The notes beneath the pieces were generated by a model, which saw nothing but the letters and a program-made list of their open reading frames with translations, was not told where the DNA came from and did no database searches. The position numbers and the translations under genes are program-made. A DNA stretch of 6,846 bases. Origin: Gammaproteobacteria bacterium. GTDB taxonomy: Bacteria > Pseudomonadota > Gammaproteobacteria > Xanthomonadales > Marinicellaceae. Positions 6,366 to 6,846 of this stretch are shown here, piece by piece. Numbering within the stretch: the stretch's first letter is position 1; each line of letters opens with the position of its first letter. The DNA lies in contig JAUHXW010000160.1 of NCBI GenBank assembly GCA_030426705.1, positions 1 through 6,846 on the forward strand, read 5' to 3'.

Positions 6366-6671
6366 TGCTGACTTCAGTCAATTGAAGATAAGCGCACTAG
6401 GCCTGTCGAAGTGTATTCTTTATGGATTTCGTACCAGTCTGAAATAGGCTTCGACAGGTGGCATGCTGAGCCTGTCGATGTACTCAGCCGACTGGAGATA
6501 AGCGCACTGAGCCTGTCGAAGTGTGTTCTTTATGGGTTTGGTGCCAGTCAGAAAGAGGTTTCAACAGGTGGCATGCTGAGCCTGTCGAAGTACTCAGCCG
6601 ACTTGAAGTTTAAGCACACTGAGCTTGTCGAAGTGTATAGTCAGTAATTTAGCGTTGCTGACTTCAGTCAA
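6366..6671. repeat. 16-bp exact direct repeats bracketing the tandem array
   Basis: TGCTGACTTCAGTCAA is present exactly at 6366-6381 and again at 6656-6671, on either side of the 110-bp tandem array. The core TGACT-TC-AGTCA is itself a small inverted repeat. A shorter, inverted relative (GAAGTCAG) lies at 6735-6742, and a similar palindrome forms the stem of the terminator at 3680-3697. The two copies may be repeat-family members, or the duplication left by an insertion or amplification. Confidence 0.6.
6384..6647. repeat. 110-bp tandem repeat (about 2.4 copies) of mixed-orientation GCCTGTCGAAG elements
   Basis: Unit 1 (6384-6493) and unit 2 (6494-6603) have the same length and agree at 98 of 110 positions by hand count. 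A diverged partial third copy starts at about 6605. Each full unit has the 11-bp core GCCTGTCGAAG three times, as plus, minus, plus. Copies: 6401-6411 exact; 6449-6458 inverted; 6470-6480 one mismatch; 6511-6521 exact; 6559-6568 inverted and decayed; 6580-6590 exact; 6623-6633 one mismatch. Facing cores can pair as hairpins, for example 6449-6458 with 6471-6480 around a loop containing GCATGC. The core resembles the short dispersed REP-like element seen between genes in many bacteria. No coding role is proposed. Confidence 0.85.
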
Positions 6672-6693
6672 CCGGTTTAATGATTGAGAAGAG

Positions 6694-6709
6694 GTCGGCT
6701 AAAGCCTAC
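6694..6709. repeat. Short REP-like hairpin
   Basis: GTCGGCT (6694-6700), AA, AGCCTAC (6703-6709) form a 7-base inverted repeat with one mismatch. Tight stem-loops of this GGCT-AA-AGCC form recall dispersed REP-type intergenic palindromes. Only one copy is visible in the window, so family membership is not proven. Confidence 0.35.
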
Positions 6710-6753
6710 ACTCCGATGTGTTGCTGGCTTTCACGAAGTCAGTTGAATTGCAG

Positions 6754-6789
6754 AAAATAAAAAGCCCGTTGATAGATTCAACAGGCTTT
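6754..6789 (-). terminator. Intrinsic terminator of the minus-strand gene at the right edge
   Basis: AAAGCC (6761-6766), one mismatch (6767 with 6783), GTTGA (6768-6772), loop TAGAT (6773-6777), TCAAC (6778-6782) and GGCTTT (6784-6789) give an 11-pair stem. Read on the minus strand the stem is followed by TTTTTATTTT (6763-6754). The plus strand lacks a comparable T tract. It sits about 30 bases after the stop codon at 6820-6822, as expected for that gene's terminator. Confidence 0.75.
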
Positions 6790-6819
6790 GTGGTTTGAGT
6801 GTAATAAGTTGTTATTTCA

Positions 6820-6846
6820 TTAAAATTGATAGCTTAAGGATACCCA
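6820..6846 (-). CDS. Last codons of a minus-strand gene, possibly an outer-membrane beta-barrel protein
   Basis: Seen: read from the right edge on the minus strand, the codons give W-V-S-L-S-Y-Q-F then TAA (6822-6820), followed by an intrinsic terminator. A final Phe with alternating hydrophobic residues and Tyr at the third position from the end matches the C-terminal signal that the Bam machinery recognises in porins and TonB-dependent receptors. Only eight residues are visible, and another frame is also open for a few codons, reaching a stop near 6812. So both the frame and the protein class are inferences. The gene converges on feoB. Confidence 0.4.
   Translation of the reverse strand, partial: WVSLSYQF

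Noticed and set aside
6411..6647. Plus-strand open frame of 78 codons with LSLSK and ELVEV peptides
   Set aside because: It lies wholly in the tandem repeat, and its peptide repeats are just translations of the CTGAGCCTGTCGAAG element. There is no ribosome site and no domain.
6384..6647. CRISPR array
   Set aside because: The repeated unit is 110 bp with the spacer parts also conserved between copies, the cores are in both orientations, and no cas gene is present.
6262..6846. feoC or another small gene downstream of feoB
   Set aside because: No plus-strand frame with a winged-helix or FeoC-like cysteine pattern is present; the stretch is made of repeats and hairpins.

Overview
The window looks like a chromosomal segment of a free-living, probably aquatic or marine gammaproteobacterium of moderate-to-low GC. 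Three things point this way: the ArgRS is very close to the Escherichia coli type, argS is followed by an FtsN-like SPOR-domain gene (an order I recall from Pseudomonas-type genomes), and feoA-feoB is of the proteobacterial type. The genus cannot be fixed from the sequence; a Marinicella-like lineage is only a guess.

Layout. Left block (1-3468, all minus strand): argS (3468-1687), then a SPOR-domain, FtsN-like membrane protein (1690-1112) overlapping argS by ATGA, then, after only 8 bases, a secreted serine protease of the lysyl endopeptidase (Achromobacter protease I) type (1103 to the left edge, C-terminus outside the window). Spacing suggests one transcript. The divergent intergenic region (3469-3783) has several perfect inverted repeats, a plus-strand intrinsic terminator (3676-3710), and a feoA promoter whose -10 box lies inside a good Fur-box match (3746-3764).

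Middle block (plus strand): feoA (3784-4044) and feoB (start at 4066 or 4057, end 6261), a two-gene ferrous iron uptake operon. FeoB is the GTPase-gated inner-membrane permease and FeoA its small SH3-like cytosolic partner. No feoC is visible.

Right block (6262-6846) has no complete gene and is rich in repeats. In order it holds a 10-bp perfect hairpin just after feoB, a GC-rich hairpin with a 13-bp direct repeat on each side, 2.4 tandem copies of a 110-bp unit built from GCCTGTCGAAG cores in both orientations, an exact 16-bp direct repeat flanking that array, a REP-like hairpin, and a minus-strand intrinsic terminator. At the edge are the last codons of a minus-strand gene ending in Ser-Tyr-Gln-Phe, the type of C-terminus seen in outer-membrane beta-barrels.

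The genes are mostly housekeeping and iron uptake. I do not see a clear new multi-gene system. The least explained parts are the structured, terminator-bounded stretch upstream of feoA, the mosaic repeat array, and the protease gene attached to the argS-SPOR pair.
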